The notes beneath the pieces were generated by a model. It saw only the letters and a list, made by a program, of their open reading frames with translations. It searched no databases and was not told the DNA's origin. The translations under genes and the position numbers were made by a program. Below, in pieces: positions 1 through 12,117 of a DNA stretch of 64,000 nucleotides. Every line of letters starts with the position of its first letter. The first letter of the stretch is position 1. Origin of the DNA: Melieria omissa (taxonomy: Eukaryota > Arthropoda > Insecta > Diptera > Ulidiidae); contig OZ020269.1 of NCBI GenBank assembly GCA_963971225.1, positions 27,445,783-27,509,782 on the forward strand, read 5' to 3'.

Positions 1-533
1 CAGCTAAATTGCGCAGTTATGACATTTTCTCAATTTATGCTCAATTTAGCTAAATTGAAATAAGTTTTTTCATACAAAAATCTCAATATAACTAATTCCA
101 ATTAGCTCAAAATTTATTTTTAATTGAGCTCGATTCACCATGCAACCCTGTGTGATGCTGTTAAACAAATTAATTTTCAATTGAAAAATCAAAAAAAAAA
201 AAATAAGAAACTGATATCAACGAAGATGTTTGTTAACATTTGTTTGCTTTTACAATTCATTTAAATATTACTTAATGTTCAATAAAATTTTTTAAGAACG
301 TTTTTAAAAAGCTTTTCTTCCGTCAAAAACATGTTCGATAACATTTTCGATAACAGCTAAATTGAGATCTGTAAACAACAAAAGCAAAAAAGTCAATAAA
401 AAACTAAATTGCCTCAATTTATTTGGCTCTCTGAACAAAACATAAAAGTTTAATGGCGGCATTTGTTATTTCAGGTACTTAGCGTTACCTGTTGTTGCAG
501 AGCAGACAAGGTTAGGTTAAGTTCAGAAGTATA
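1..533. other. AT-rich noncoding DNA with a repeated CAGCTAAATTG motif
   Basis: No gene is supported. The motif CAGCTAAATTG occurs at 1-11 and 354-364, and a perfect 16-bp palindrome CAATTTAGCTAAATTG lies at 42-57. This suggests part of a repeat cut by the window edge, but no second terminus or target duplication is visible. A short GGTTAGGTTA motif at 510-519 precedes the hAT-type element that starts at 534. Confidence 0.4.
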
Positions 534-1115
534 CAGTGTTGCCAGATCAGGAAATTTCCTCCTAGATTTAGGAGATTCTTGGACTTTTAGTAGAATTTTA
601 AGGAGGAAGAATTGTTTAGGTGAAAGTTTAAGAGATTTATATTTTATGTTAGGAGATTTTTCGGATCCTTAGTGGATTTTTGAGAGATGTTTCTATAACG
701 AAGTATGATGTATTTGGTGCACTGGCAACAAAACATATTTTGGCAACTATTTCAATAGTCAAAGCATCCTATTCCATTAAAAATTGCTGAGCTTACAAAA
801 TGAAAGTTCATTCTATCTCGTTCTCACTTATTGCTATCACAAAGAAATCCTACCAAACAATGAAATCATTGGTTATATGTTACGCTTTTGTTAAGTTTTT
901 GTTGTAGAGATGAAGATGATTAAAAAAAGCTACAAAAAAGAAGTATATGTACCTTTATATTTTTATTTTTCATGAGAATTTTAGTTCCTTTAAAATGAAG
1001 CAAATTGTAAAACAAAAATTGAGATTTTTTAGGAGATTTTTTTAACTTTTTTAGAGAAAATTTCAGTATTTTTTAAGATTTAGAAGTAAGTCATTTCAGG
1101 TATCTGGCAACGCTG
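534..1115. mobile_element. hAT-type MITE with 8-bp target duplication
   Basis: The left end reads CAGTGTTGCCAGAT and the right end ATCTGGCAACGCTG, which are inverted copies with one mismatch in the first 14 bases. Direct copies GAAGTATA (526-533) and GAAGTATT (1116-1123) flank the element, an 8-bp duplication with one mismatch, the length typical of hAT transposition. The 582-bp interior is AT-rich with repeated TTAGGAGATTTTT-like stretches and no transposase. It is therefore a non-autonomous element, and the slightly diverged duplication indicates it is not very recent. Confidence 0.75.
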
Positions 1116-1260
1116 GAAGTATTCAAGTATCAGAATGCGAATACTTCCAATCAGAGGCCTTATTGCTATTTGTGAGGATTTTCTGTGAGCGACAGGAGAA
1201 GGCACATCGCTCTAAGTAGTCAGAAGTGTCAAAAGTAATGGCATTGTAACTATGGAAGTA

Positions 1261-1475
1261 CAGGTGTCCCTCGTATAACGCGGTTCATGCATGTTCCAAT
1301 GCTTTTTCCGAAATAAAATAGGTACTAAATTAAAGATATATGTACATTCCAAGTCAAAATCAAAATTCATACTTTATTTAAAAACTAAAAAAAATAATGA
1401 AAAAAACTGTTTTTTTTAAATCGCGTTATATCGAAAACGCGTTGTAGAAGTACCGCGTTATACGAGGGACACCTG
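1261..1475. mobile_element. pogo/Tc1-like MITE with TA target duplication
   Basis: The first 24 bases, beginning CAGGTGTCCCTCGTATAACG, recur as a perfect inverted copy at the right end. TA dinucleotides flank both ends (1259-1260 and 1476-1477). CAG-initiated termini and a TA duplication fit the pogo/Tigger branch of the Tc1-mariner superfamily. The 215-bp element has no coding capacity. Near the right end the interior repeats GCGTTATA-type terminal sequence. Confidence 0.8.
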
Positions 1476-1477
1476 TA

Positions 1478-1697
1478 TTTGCTTTTTCGGATAATATTGA
1501 GGATATTCGATATTATTATTATTATTGCCGAGGAGAGTGCACTGCGACCAAGTAGACCTATTGTGCCCCTTAATGGACTGTCAGTTCATGGACTTTCGAA
1601 GAGATAAGAAGAAGCTTTCGAATATGTTGGAATGTTGCAGAAGTCCGGGTAGTTTTTTTATGAGAAGTACATTTCTCTTATACAGTCTTAAATATAT
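1478..1697. other. noncoding, with (ATT)n run possibly the tail of a LINE
   Basis: A short ATT microsatellite at about 1511-1526 is followed by unique sequence. Read on the minus strand it would be a (AAT)n tail after a short unique 3' end, as in I-clade LINEs, but no protein similarity is visible, so this is only a possibility. Confidence 0.25.
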
Positions 1698-2209
1698 TGT
1701 TACGAATAACTAGTTCTAGTTCTAGTGGGCTAGTACGTATCTCTGGATTGCGTAATTTTAAATAAACAAAACCCACTTAGTTTCTCAAACGCGGTCAATG
1801 AAAACCAACAATCACTTTATTTCACCAATTTCACACTTTACTGTCTTTACACTTAATTATTTGCTCAATTACTCCGTGTCGCACCTTCACTTGTCTGACT
1901 CGCTGCGCCGTACCCGGCTGCCTTTTATACCTGTCAGGCCATCGCGCAGATCGTTCTCGCACATTCCAGAGTGGACGAAAGGTTTCCATGATGATCGCGA
2001 GCCATCATTGCCAGGTTGGACTAAAAATAGCCATCATTGCCAGGTTGAACTAAAAGTTTCCATCATTGCCAGGTTGGACTAAAAGTTTCCATCATTGGTT
2101 GGACTAAAAGTTTCCCTTATTATCGCGGCCGTCGGTGCCAGATGGAGTTATAGTACGGCGCGTAGCGACAGGGTTGCTTTGCACAGCGAGAGACTGTCTT
2201 ACCATTACA
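1698..2209 (-). mobile_element. Solo LTR, probably of a Ty3/gypsy-type retrotransposon
   Basis: The 512-bp segment begins TGTTACGAATAACT and ends ACCATTACA, so it has the TG...CA termini of an LTR. Perfect 4-bp direct copies ATAT flank it (1694-1697 and 2210-2213). Read on the minus strand it has LTR order: a TATAAAAGG promoter-like box at complement 1921-1929, then AATAAA-type signals, then the end TCGTAACA. The upstream (U3-like) part contains short tandem copies of GGTTGGACTAAAA with TTTCCATCATTG at 2010-2115. No gag or pol sequence adjoins either side, so it is a solo LTR left by LTR-LTR recombination. The family is inferred from the 4-bp duplication and termini only. Confidence 0.72.
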
Positions 2210-2361
2210 ATATTCTATCATTCTTTAGAAATGTTGAATGCCGAAATTAGATTTGTTATTTTCAGTTCAAACGTTGACACCTTGTAGACATTTCAATAAG
2301 TCTCTAAGTCCCTTGTCACTGCTTTTGTTTAGGCTCTGTGTGTTAAATAACTTCGAGCGTG

Positions 2362-2924
2362 CATACAAGGAGCAGGAAGTAGTTATTTGTTCAGATAGTT
2401 AAGCAACCATCAAATCATTAGTCTCGTACGAGACAACCTCCGGGTGATCAAAATCCTCTGGCTCCGAAAACACAGAGGAATTACAGAAATTAGAAGGCGG
2501 ATAGCCTTGCCAGAAGTGCGACAGCCATGGAGCCCTGGGACCGTACCCTTTCATTGGGCTGGGCAGGAACACGCTAGCAGAGTCACTAAGGCTTGAAAAA
2601 AGAACCAGGAATTCAGAGCCTCGGGTCATAGGCAATCTTTATAATTCCAGGTTAAAGATATAATTCCAGACGAAGTGAAGAATGCCTCAGACTGGGAGAA
2701 ATCAACTTAGACAAATAACCGGTGTTCTTATTGGGCACTGCAGACTGAGGAACTTCTGTAGACTCTGCAGAATAGCAGAGAAGACTTCTTAGTACATCAT
2801 ACTGCAGTGTGATGCAGCATATCGCAGCAGGATGCGTTACCTGGGCCAGTACTGGCTTGCAGAAGAGAACATGAAACACCTTAACCTCCGTGAATTGCTA
2901 AACGTCTTTAGGTTGATGGGCTGA
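2362..2924 (+). pseudogene. LINE ORF2 remnant: RNase H and C-terminal zinc-knuckle region (I-clade type)
   Basis: The plus strand encodes VVICSDS at 2379-2399, then a TAA where LINE RNase H domains normally have glutamine, then ATIKSLVS. This is the conserved DSQAAIKAL block carrying a catalytic aspartate. Further on, after frame breaks, 2679-2789 encodes QLRQITGVLIGHCRLRNFC, matching the LTGH-C-L motif of I/Jockey-type C termini. An in-frame TAG follows at 2790-2792, and the same frame continues to a TGA at 2922-2924. At least two nonsense mutations and frame changes make it a dead fragment. The family was assigned from motifs only, so the clade is provisional. Confidence 0.7.
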
Positions 2925-4875
2925 CGGGATGTTATCTAAAACTTGTTGGGGTTACAATAGGCATCTTTGGCCTCAGTACAACTGAGACTAAATCTATCTA
3001 TTTATGGATCCATTGTCCTGCCCCAATAAAAACACTGTTTCATCTATAGAATCTCTGCCAGTCCCAAGTCTGCTGTAAATTGATGAATATTTCAGGATGG
3101 TGAAAGTAGTTAGTTCCTATCCGAGTAAGGTTTTTCGAGGCACTGAAGTATGTCTTTTGTGCCTTAAAGATTTGCTTTCTGTGATTATCATCTTTTATCT
3201 AAACATAACTTATGGATATATTTATGAGATATGCATCTATGATCTATGTTGAACAGGTGATATTTAAGTCTACAGTGGCCACTTAACTTCTTTAACTGCA
3301 AAAATACTGTCTGTCGGTTGTAATAGTTCAATCTAAAAGGGTTCAATTACGAAAATTTCATGGCTGTGACTCGGAAAACGACTCGTGCGTGCAACAATGT
3401 TATTTAGTGTGTTATGACATAATTTTGTTATTTAAAATTAATACATCCGCCTTTTTGTCAGAATTAATTTTGCTAACCGAATTATTGAGCATTTTTCAGC
3501 AACATTGAGAAAAGCTTTTCGAAAAGTTCAAAAGGAATTTAGCTTTTCAGAAGAGTTTTGAAGTTTTCGCAGAAATTTTTCGCCAAGTGCAGGCATCGGC
3601 TTCCGCATGCATTTGTATGTGTATGTATGTATGTATTCTGCATGCTAATGATGCTTGTATGTATGTGTAAAGCCGCATACATGTATTAAATAAACAACTT
3701 CTTCTTCCTTATTCGTTCATTTGACGCCTCCTCTGCTCTTCTTTCGCCCACCACAAGTCGAACAGGCGACCGCTTCTTTAAAACATTATGAAAGGCGAAC
3801 GACGAATTGGTAAATGAAAACGCCAAAACGCCAGCCAATTGGCTTATAAATGGGCCTATATATGCTGACTATATATCACCACATACACATACACACTCAC
3901 ACACATGTACTCACACTAACAGCCACACTTGATTGAATGGTCGCCAGGCAAGCAGCGGCTTCAGTGTCGCTGCCAAGTGCGAGTGTGTGCGACAAAATCC
4001 ATGATTAATGACAAATTTGCTGATGCTTGATTAGATTACGAATGGATGGAGGCATGGTGTGAGTCAACGCGCCCCTTTTTTCCAAGCTCAGTTGTGGGTG
4101 GGCCAAGTGTGGTTGCTTTGTTGTGGTTTTCTGGAAGTGCGCCCTTTCCTGCCACTGCTGGATCTTTGCTCTGCCACGTCCCTTGACAGCTCGTCAAAAG
4201 CCAACCCTACATTAAGTTCAATTGGGGGAATGCATTTTAAAGCTGCGGATGTCACGAGCATGTGGGACTCGGAGCTTCCATTAATCTATAAATAATTTGC
4301 GAGGGCACGTCGTTGCAGCGTCAGCAAAGCGACACACATGAAATGAATCCTTATGGCAGCACAACTACACACAGAAACATAATTTCCTCCATGTCAATGA
4401 CGAAAGGGGGGAGGGGTTCATATCTACATATATCTAATGCTTATTTGCTCTGTTTGAATTGGTACTACATTAATATTTCTTTTTCACTCCATTAGGCACC
4501 AAATTTTGATAGAAGGAATTTTCTTAAAGGGCTATTTTCTCTGAATTGGGTTGAGCCCTTTGACCACAAACGCAACCACATTGGTCAAGCAAAAATGTCT
4601 TTCATCTATTCCTACTTTGATCTCAGTTCACCTGCTACTTACACCATACACTAAGATGGTTGAGTATATTCGGTTTAGTATTCACTTTGAGTGCGGGAAA
4701 GATTGAATAATTTTAATTATTTAGATTGCTACATGAGGATTTTTCATTTGTTTGTTACGCACTTTTTGGACGAAAAAGTTTGAATATTTAAAAACCTGGA
4801 TATTTAAAATCCTTGCATTTGTATTTACATCAGTCTCTACGTCTGTCAGCACTGCCGTCTAGTTATAGTCAAGTT
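2925..4875. other. Noncoding DNA, no gene seen
   Basis: AT-rich, apparently unique DNA. There is a GTAT microsatellite at about 3615-3636 and a CA/ACAC-rich stretch at about 3884-3910. The open frames at 4059-4295 and 4313-4495 have no recognisable domain and look like chance. Confidence 0.5.
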
Positions 4876-5535
4876 GTTACGTTAGGTTAGGTGCCAGCAA
4901 GACCCTATTGGGGCCTTAGCGATGCCAGTTGGAGTTCCGTTTAAGTGCGATCAAAGTAGTAATCTTTTAGGATGCTCGTTGATCTTACTAACTTCCAGAG
5001 AGGTATGACGCCTTTCTTCGAGACCTGTTGCAGTCCTTCAAAGGTCAGCGCCCCTAAACACGTCAGGCGAGTTCTAGAGATGGCGGGGCATTGGCACAGT
5101 AGGTGTTTCAGAGTTTCTCTATTGCCCACCTCCATGCATTTCCTGCAGCTTTCGTCGTTTGTAATGCCCATTCAATGAGCATGTGCTGTTACTAGGCAGT
5201 GTCCCATTAGTGCGCCTACTAGAGCTGTTCAGTCTATTCTTGGTAGATTTAGTACGAATCTCGTTGCTTTTACGTAGGACTTAAGCATGGTTTTGGAAAT
5301 CACGCAGGTTGTTCCACCTAGTCTTTGCTTTCCCTCTCGTGGATTCCTCTAGTTGGACGTGTAGCGCTGGCAGGGGCATCATCATTACTGATAAACCCAT
5401 CTGGAAGGCTTACTCCCTGTTTGGCAATAACGTCCACTTCCTGGTTTCCCTCTATACCTTTGTGTCCCGGTACCCAGTAAATCTGTAGCTTGCGGTTAGC
5501 AGCCAACTTTTCTAGTGCTTCCCGGCAAAGTCGTT
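4876..5535 (-). pseudogene. LINE 3' end: RNase H domain plus C-terminal cysteine motif and TAACC-type tail
   Basis: The minus strand encodes LQIYWVPGHKGIEGNQEVDV at about 5430-5490, the W-VPGH-GI-GN-x-x-D signature of the RNase H domain in I-clade LINEs. Downstream on the same strand, 4941-5171 encodes CRKCMEVGNRETLKHLLCQC, the terminal Cys/His motif, and a stop closes the frame. The two parts are in different frames or separated by stops, so the copy is dead. It is 5'-truncated near 5535, with no RT visible. On the minus strand the 3' end reads CACCTAACCTAACG at 4880-4893, similar to the tails of other LINE copies here. Confidence 0.8.
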
Positions 5536-5704
5536 ACGTTGTTCGTGGCCGAAAGAGTTGTAATATTTCTGAACCATTTGGATTTCAATAAGAAGATCCT
5601 TCCGTTTGTACATCTGTCTGTCCGTTTGTCAGAATCCTTGTCTAACACATTCGATCGTCCAGCCCTTGGTTTTTCAACATAAACACTGATCTAGACATAT
5701 TCAT

Positions 5705-6605
5705 TTGTTTGTTTGTCTATCTTGGCTGCCTATCTACCTATCCGTGTATCCTATCTAGCCTGTCTATTCTATCTATCCTATCTATCCCATATGTCCTATC
5801 TATCCTATCTATACTATCTTCCTATCTATCCTACCTATCCTATCTATCTTATCCACCCTATCTATCATATCTAACCTATCCATCCTACCTATCATATCTA
5901 ACCTATCCATCCTAGATATCCTTTCTATCCTATCCTATCTATTCTATCTGTCCTATCTATCCTATCTGTCCTATATATCCTATTTTCCTATCTAACCTAC
6001 CTATCCTATCTATCTAATCCATCCTACCTCTCATATCTATGCTATTCACCCTCGCTATCCTATATATCCTATCCATCCTATCTGTTCTATCTATCCTATC
6101 TATCCTATCTGTCCTATCGATCCTATCTATCCTATCTATCCGATCTATCCTATCTATCCTATCTGTCCTATCTGTCCTATCCATCCTATCCATCCTAGCT
6201 ATCCTATCCTATCTATTTTATCCATCCTACCTATCATATCTATCCTATCCATCCTAGCTATCCTATCTATTCGATCTATCCTATCTATCCTTTCTATCCT
6301 ATCTATCCTATCTATCCTATCTATCTGTCCTATCTATCCCATCTGTCCTATCTGTCCTATCTATCCTATCTATCCTATCCATCCTAGCTATCCTATCTAT
6401 CCGATCTATCCAATCTATCCGATCTGTCCTATCTATCCGATCTATCCTAACTATCCTATCTGTCCTATCTATCCTATCTGTCCTATCTATCCTATCTGTC
6501 CTATCTATCCTATCTATTCTATCCATCCTAGCTATCCTAGGATCATATCCTATCTATCCTATCCTATCCATCCTATCTATCCTATCCATCCTATCTATCC
6601 CATCT
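5705..6605. repeat. 9-bp minisatellite, TCTATCCTA-type
   Basis: About 900 bp of degenerate tandem repeats built from TATCCTATC/TATCTATCC units with a predominant 9-bp period. Variants include CTGTCC, CCATCC and ATTCTA. The period is divisible by three, so several frames stay open and give fake repetitive peptides on both strands. Polymorphism and slippage are expected. Confidence 0.9.
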
Positions 6606-8079
6606 ATCTGTTTACTAATCAATGTAATTTCAATCTAATTAAATGAATATAAATGAATCTATCTACTCGAACACCTATCCGCCCGTTCATATCCTGTCTA
6701 TTCTTCTATATACCTTTGCATTATCTAATCTTTCTATTCATACGTTCGATTCACATGTCTGTTGATTCATCAATTTTTTGATTTATTCATCTTTTGGTTT
6801 ATTCAGATTTACCCCATTTAACTCCATCTATGATTTCATCTGCCAGTCTGTTTTGCATCATTTTATGCTTCCATACGTTCATCTGACTAGTTTTCTGTTT
6901 GTTGGTCCGTCTAACATCTTTCAATGATCCCATTAATCCTTTTGTCCGTCTGTAGGTTCACTTCTCCATCAGTTTATCCATGCATCATTCACACTTCTGT
7001 CTTGCTATTCAAACGAGAATTCATGGACTTGAAGTCACCAAGGTTCACCACCATTCCACAATTGCGCCATGGGACAAAAAACAAACTCTCTCTCTCTCTC
7101 TAATACGTACTTCGTTTTTCCCTTTCGTTTTTCCTTACAAGTTTAATGAAAATATTTTCTCCCTCTCGCATCAATTTTTATCAAAGTTGACATTAAAATT
7201 ACAACCATTCAAAGTCGTCAAACAAAAAGGTCTCTGTCTACGGTGCAGAGAATAAATCAGACCGCGCAGACCAACTGAAACTTTTTTCCCCACTTTGCAT
7301 ACACACTCGACTTCTTGACTCTTTTTTTTCAGTTAATATGTAAGTTGCCTTACCTCACACTTTATGTGACCACAACTCACTCATATTTCGTTGCTTTTCT
7401 GACCCCATTTGACTGTCAGCACATATTTATTTGCGTCGCTGCGTCTGCCTACATGTCTGTCTTGACCCACTTCTTCATTCTGTATCCCATGTCATGTCAA
7501 TCATTTAGGGACTTGCATTTCATTCCAGTTTAAGTTGTCGCTATGCACAACACGATTTATACACAAAGCATACCACGTGTGCTATTTGTGTACATAAATT
7601 TAATGGAGTCCCAAGTGAGCAAGTAAAACAATAAAAATCATATTGCGAGCCATTGCCGAATCGCTTGCGTCCGACGGCCGACATATGCGGCACATTAGAT
7701 TTAAAGCGAATTAAAATTGTTGCCTGTATGTTTACTCGGCCGATGGTAAATACAAATACAAACATTGGCAGTAAACATTAGATTGTTTCATTTCATGCGG
7801 CACATGTGGCACTGAACAAATCTTTATACAAATAACAAAAATGGCAGAGAGCAATTAAATTGTACAATATTTGAACAATTTTCTAAATTTTAATGAATTT
7901 TGCGAATTTATTAAATTTGTTCAATGCGAGTACGAGTACTTTACTATTACAAAAGTTTAAGTTTTATAGATGAAAGGCCATTTATATTAAGCATATGGTA
8001 CTCTAATTTTGTAGGATACTCGATCCACTAATAGGGCACTGAATGCAGTCTTAATAACATTAAAAAAGAGGCTTAGCTG
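6606..8079. other. Noncoding DNA, no gene seen
   Basis: Unique-looking sequence. It holds a degenerate TCTATC-rich lead-out after the minisatellite, a short (TC)n run at about 7086-7101, and AT-rich stretches. None of the short open frames has a recognisable motif. Confidence 0.5.
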
Positions 8080-8330
8080 CAGTAAAATCGTTAAACATAT
8101 TGTTCGGCAGCTTCATCCTCTTCTAGGCTGGGTTTCAGGACATGCGTCCACTCCGGGGAACTGTAGGCCAGTTGAGCTCATTCAGCAGGTTACTAGTACT
8201 GAGTGGATCGGCCAAAATAATGGTAACGCTCGGTATTACACTTCTAAGTCAGCTTTGTATAAGCGTCATGGACTGGAATGGAATGAATATGGAGGAGCCC
8301 GGAAAGTGAACCTGTGAGGATCCAATTTCT
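8080..8330 (+). pseudogene. LINE RNase H fragment
   Basis: The plus strand from 8123 encodes LGWVSGHASTPGNC, corresponding to the WVPGH....GN motif of LINE RNase H, with proline replaced by serine. The frame runs on without the usual alanine-aspartate pair and then loses similarity. No RT or tail is visible, so this is a short decayed piece. Confidence 0.5.
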
Positions 8331-9499
8331 CAAGCTCTCAGTCTAGATAGCCCATTGTGTTTAAGACTCGTGAGGAAAAATTTAATAGAGGAAAGTGAGG
8401 TGGGGTTAAAGAAAAAAGTAGTGAGGAAACGATACTAGTACCTATAGACGTCATACAAGGAGCCAACTTCAGATATGCTGAAGGAAATGCAGCATTCATT
8501 GTGCGCCAATTTTGTTTGATCGGAAATAGGTTGGATAGGCGAAAGTCTCAGCCTCTGAGAAAGTACAATTACACTATAATTAGGTCAGTAGTGATACCAA
8601 AGAATCGTTGCTTTTTCTTCTTATGTGGTATCAAACCAAACTCAACATGTTATGAGCTTAGAGCATCTTCTGATATGTCAGCAACATTGACGGTGTAGTA
8701 CTTACCCTACTTTCTTCCGTGTCCTGCATAGACAAATACAAAACAGGTGAAGGATGAACTCTACCTCTTCAATGCCTCTGAAACTGTCATAGAATCGTTT
8801 ATTCTCTTATTTATTTCCAACAAAAACCAACCTAAATGAATAAGTTGTGAAGCGTTTAAATCCTTGTTGTCATCCTCTGATGAGGATAACAACAATGACG
8901 ATTTTTTTCCTGTTTCCTGCATAGCTGCAAAGCAGATAGAGGATGGTTTCTTCCTCTCTTATATTCTTGGAGCAGTTGTTGGCCAGATGGCTTTACCCTA
9001 ATCTTCTCGCCTGGTTGACAAGGATGCAAAGACTAGTGACAACCCAACAAACACTCTAAACCTTCTTTTTTTAAAGTTAAGCAAAGTTCTTGCACAAATC
9101 CAGTGCAGTTTCGATCAGATTTGGTTGCAATTTACAGAGGTCCTTAATTCAATAACCAAACCAGCAAATTCTAAAGTCAACTCTTATCTTACCTTGTCTG
9201 ACCATTTCGTTTGCTGTGTAGTTCACCGGGATATCTCAGTGACTAGGCATCCATATGAGATGGATAGTAAACTGCTCAACCATCTCATCAAGATATATGC
9301 TACAGAAGCTTTAGATACCATAGGATCCTTTTAGCCGATAGTCTTAAGTCCCTATGAATCCCTATGGCTAATATCTCGCCCGAGGTAGTTCTCTCTTTGG
9401 TCTAATCAGAGCAGCTTCAATGGCTGAAACTTCTTTTTGAAACACACTGAAGTGGCTCGGCAGTTTAAAGGATCTTAAATCCTTGTCATTTTGGAGAAC
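8331..9499. other. Noncoding DNA, no gene seen
   Basis: No domain, RNA gene or terminal inverted repeat recognised. Short open frames at 8501-8698 and 9125-9334 are not supported by anything else. Confidence 0.45.
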
Positions 9500-10140
9500 T
9501 TCTCTCATTACAAAGAGATCATCTGACAACCATGATTTGTTCTTTGTCAGCTCACTATTCGATAGAGACTCCATGAAAATTCTATCATTTAGTATGGATG
9601 GCAATCCATGGAATGGAACTGTATGGATTTGTATGGAAATAAAACTAACATATTTCATCTTCTATGTATTTGTTCCAGATTATCTAAAAAAAAAAGAAGA
9701 ACAACGTCCTTCTCAACAAACCAGAAAATCTCATTACAAAGAGATCATTCGACTAACGTTATTTGTGCTTTGTCAGCTCACTATTCGATAGATACCCACG
9801 TAAAACCGTTGGAACTGTTTTCCATTAGTTTCTGCAGGACTTGTGTGTAATAAAAAAAATAAAACACATACTTATCCTAGGACAAAAATTTACATCATCT
9901 TCCTAAAACTTGTGCCAGACAGTCTAAAAGGAGGAGAACTCACCTCTACCTCAATCAATCCAGAAGATCTCGTTACAAAGAGATCATTAGATAACCAAGA
10001 TTGGTGCTCTGCCGGTTCACTCTTTAATAAATAACAACGCAAAATCGTTGGGACTACTTTTCTTCTAATTTCTGGAGAATTTCTTTGGATAAGAAAGAAG
10101 CAAAAAAATGTGCATAGTTCATCTTCTATGAACTTCTTCT
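9500..10140. repeat. Degenerate ~230-bp tandem repeat, about three copies
   Basis: The block TTACAAAGAGATCAT recurs at 9508, 9734 and 9973, spacing 226 and 239 bp. Each is followed at similar distance by a GTCAGCTCACTATTCGATAG-like stretch (the third copy diverged) and then a TATCTAAAAA or AGTCTAAAAGG block. Overlapping open frames here are by-products of the repeat. The unit is not a family I know. Confidence 0.6.
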
Positions 10141-11949
10141 ACATTGTCGTAAAGAAAGCGATTTCACTTGGATACATTTTTCTTCGACTAACTAGAAGAT
10201 CTAACCGATAGAATTATTTACAGTGTACTTAGCCACGGTAAAAGCTCAAACTCCGGGCATTCTTTGGAGCCACTTACTTAAACACTGAAGTTGATACATT
10301 TCACGTTGATGCGTTTCTCTGATGTACAATCGATGTCGAATGGTCTCTCGGCGAGGATTTTGTGAGTTCAAATCTAAATTAAATTCTTTACATAAATTCT
10401 TTAGTAAGTAAATTCTTTACATAGAACTCTGCCTCTTTATTTTTGTATTCTTGCAGAACCATATCTCACATATCTCCGCATTAATCCAAACGTTTTAAAA
10501 GACTTTTTCCTGCAACTCTTTTCGGCACAAAATTGTACATAAAAAAATTCAGTTACATTTGTCCTTCGTAATTCACTCCTTCGTAAATGTCTCCTAACTT
10601 TCGAAAGCTGCAATCAAAACTAACATTGCAAAGGTTGGGTTTATCAAACAACAATCATGATTGAAAATTTGTTTAATTAAAGCACTGGACAAGTATTTTC
10701 TTGTAATTTTTTTCAAATTCTTTTGGGGTTGCGGACAGTTGACCTAAGCGAGTTCTCCTTACTTGACGATTCTAATTCGCACATTATGTGCATTCATCCA
10801 AATGAAACGCATTTAACCCGTCAATCCACTTTATTTGGCATTCAAATACATAAAAATAATGCCAAAGGACAACAACGCCAGTTCAGACAGAGCTCAAATA
10901 AGTGCAGCCCAACCGATTGACTGACACTTCGCCCAGTCTTTTTCCCCTATCATCGCATTTTTTCGGCTGACTGCCATTGTGCCAAAAATACTCGTTCAGT
11001 TCATTTATTTGTTCGTATTCCCGACATGGCTTGCGGCTGGTGCTGGTCTCTAATATGTAGATTGGTGCTTGTATTGTTGACGTTCGATTACACCCACACA
11101 GACAGGCACACACGCCAGGTAATTATTTCATTACGTGCCGCGCCAGACTGCACTCAGAACTCTATCAATTACTACGAGAAAAGCCGCTGTGCGCATTCGA
11201 AAGCAGCTTTTTGATACTTTTTGCAGGGTATTTCGATCTCTGAATTGTTGATCTATTATCTGCAATTCAACATCCTGCGCAGCAAACTGTTGACATCGGC
11301 CAGTGACCAGCGACTGCACCACAAATGTCCACGAAATAGTAATAAATAAAAATCCCACTCATCGCTCGCTTGCACTCAGAGTGCAAAATAAAAGAAAAAA
11401 AATTTGCAGAATTTGGAATTAATTTGCATACAAGCCAGCCGCACTTGAAGGTCACATTTCAGTTAACCTTTGCTGTAACTGAAGCGGTGGGTTCGCAGCC
11501 ATGTAATGTCTCTATATGTAAACATATATATATGTAGCCATATACCTTTGTCCATATGTTGAGCATTCAAATTCAATACATGCGACATTGATGACAACAA
11601 ACAAAATTTGCATTTTAATGTACAATCAATTTCAATAAAATATCAATCTGCCCTTCGTCCATAGTCCTTACAACGTTAGCCACTCAAAAGAATTAACAAA
11701 ACAACAAACAACAACAAAAACAACGATTAAATTTAAATTCTCATGAATACAGAATGAAAGTGTAGCACATTAGCGGCATTGGCTAGGAATCAAATTTTTA
11801 TTGATTTTGATTTGTCTTGGCGATTCTGTTTGGTTCATTGAATTTGAATTGAGTTTAAATTTAATCTGAATTGAAATCTATGTACTTGAACTTTGTAGGA
11901 ATTAGGAGTGGAATTTTTTATGTAAAGGTGAGATTTTTGGTACTCATGC
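10141..11949. other. Noncoding DNA, no gene seen
   Basis: AT-rich, apparently unique sequence. Open frames between 10723 and 11455 overlap on both strands and lack recognisable motifs or fly-like coding bias. Confidence 0.45.
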
Positions 11950-12020
11950 GTTCGACCGAAGGTGACATTGTAGCCGAAACTGAAGCCGATTATTCGGCCG
12001 AAGCCAAAGGCGAAAACTTA
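11950..12020 (+). repeat. Isolated copy of the GCCGAAGCCGATTA repeat
   Basis: Contains GAAGCCGATTATTCGGCC followed by GAAGCCAAAGGCGAAAAC. It is related to the tandem array at 13415-13830 and to the palindrome near 51140, so it is a dispersed repeat family. Confidence 0.5.
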
Positions 12021-12117
12021 AGGAGAAATTAAAGAAAACAAATGTTTTTGAATTCAAATCAAATGAAGGAAGTATTTGAAAATAATATAAGTCATTGAAT
12101 GAATGTAACAAAAAATA

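Noticed and set aside
4941..5178. Plus-strand frame 4972-5178 as a gene
   Set aside because: Shadow of the minus-strand LINE C-terminal frame.
5709..6526. Frames encoding SILSIL or DRIDRI repeats
   Set aside because: Products of the 9-bp minisatellite on both strands.
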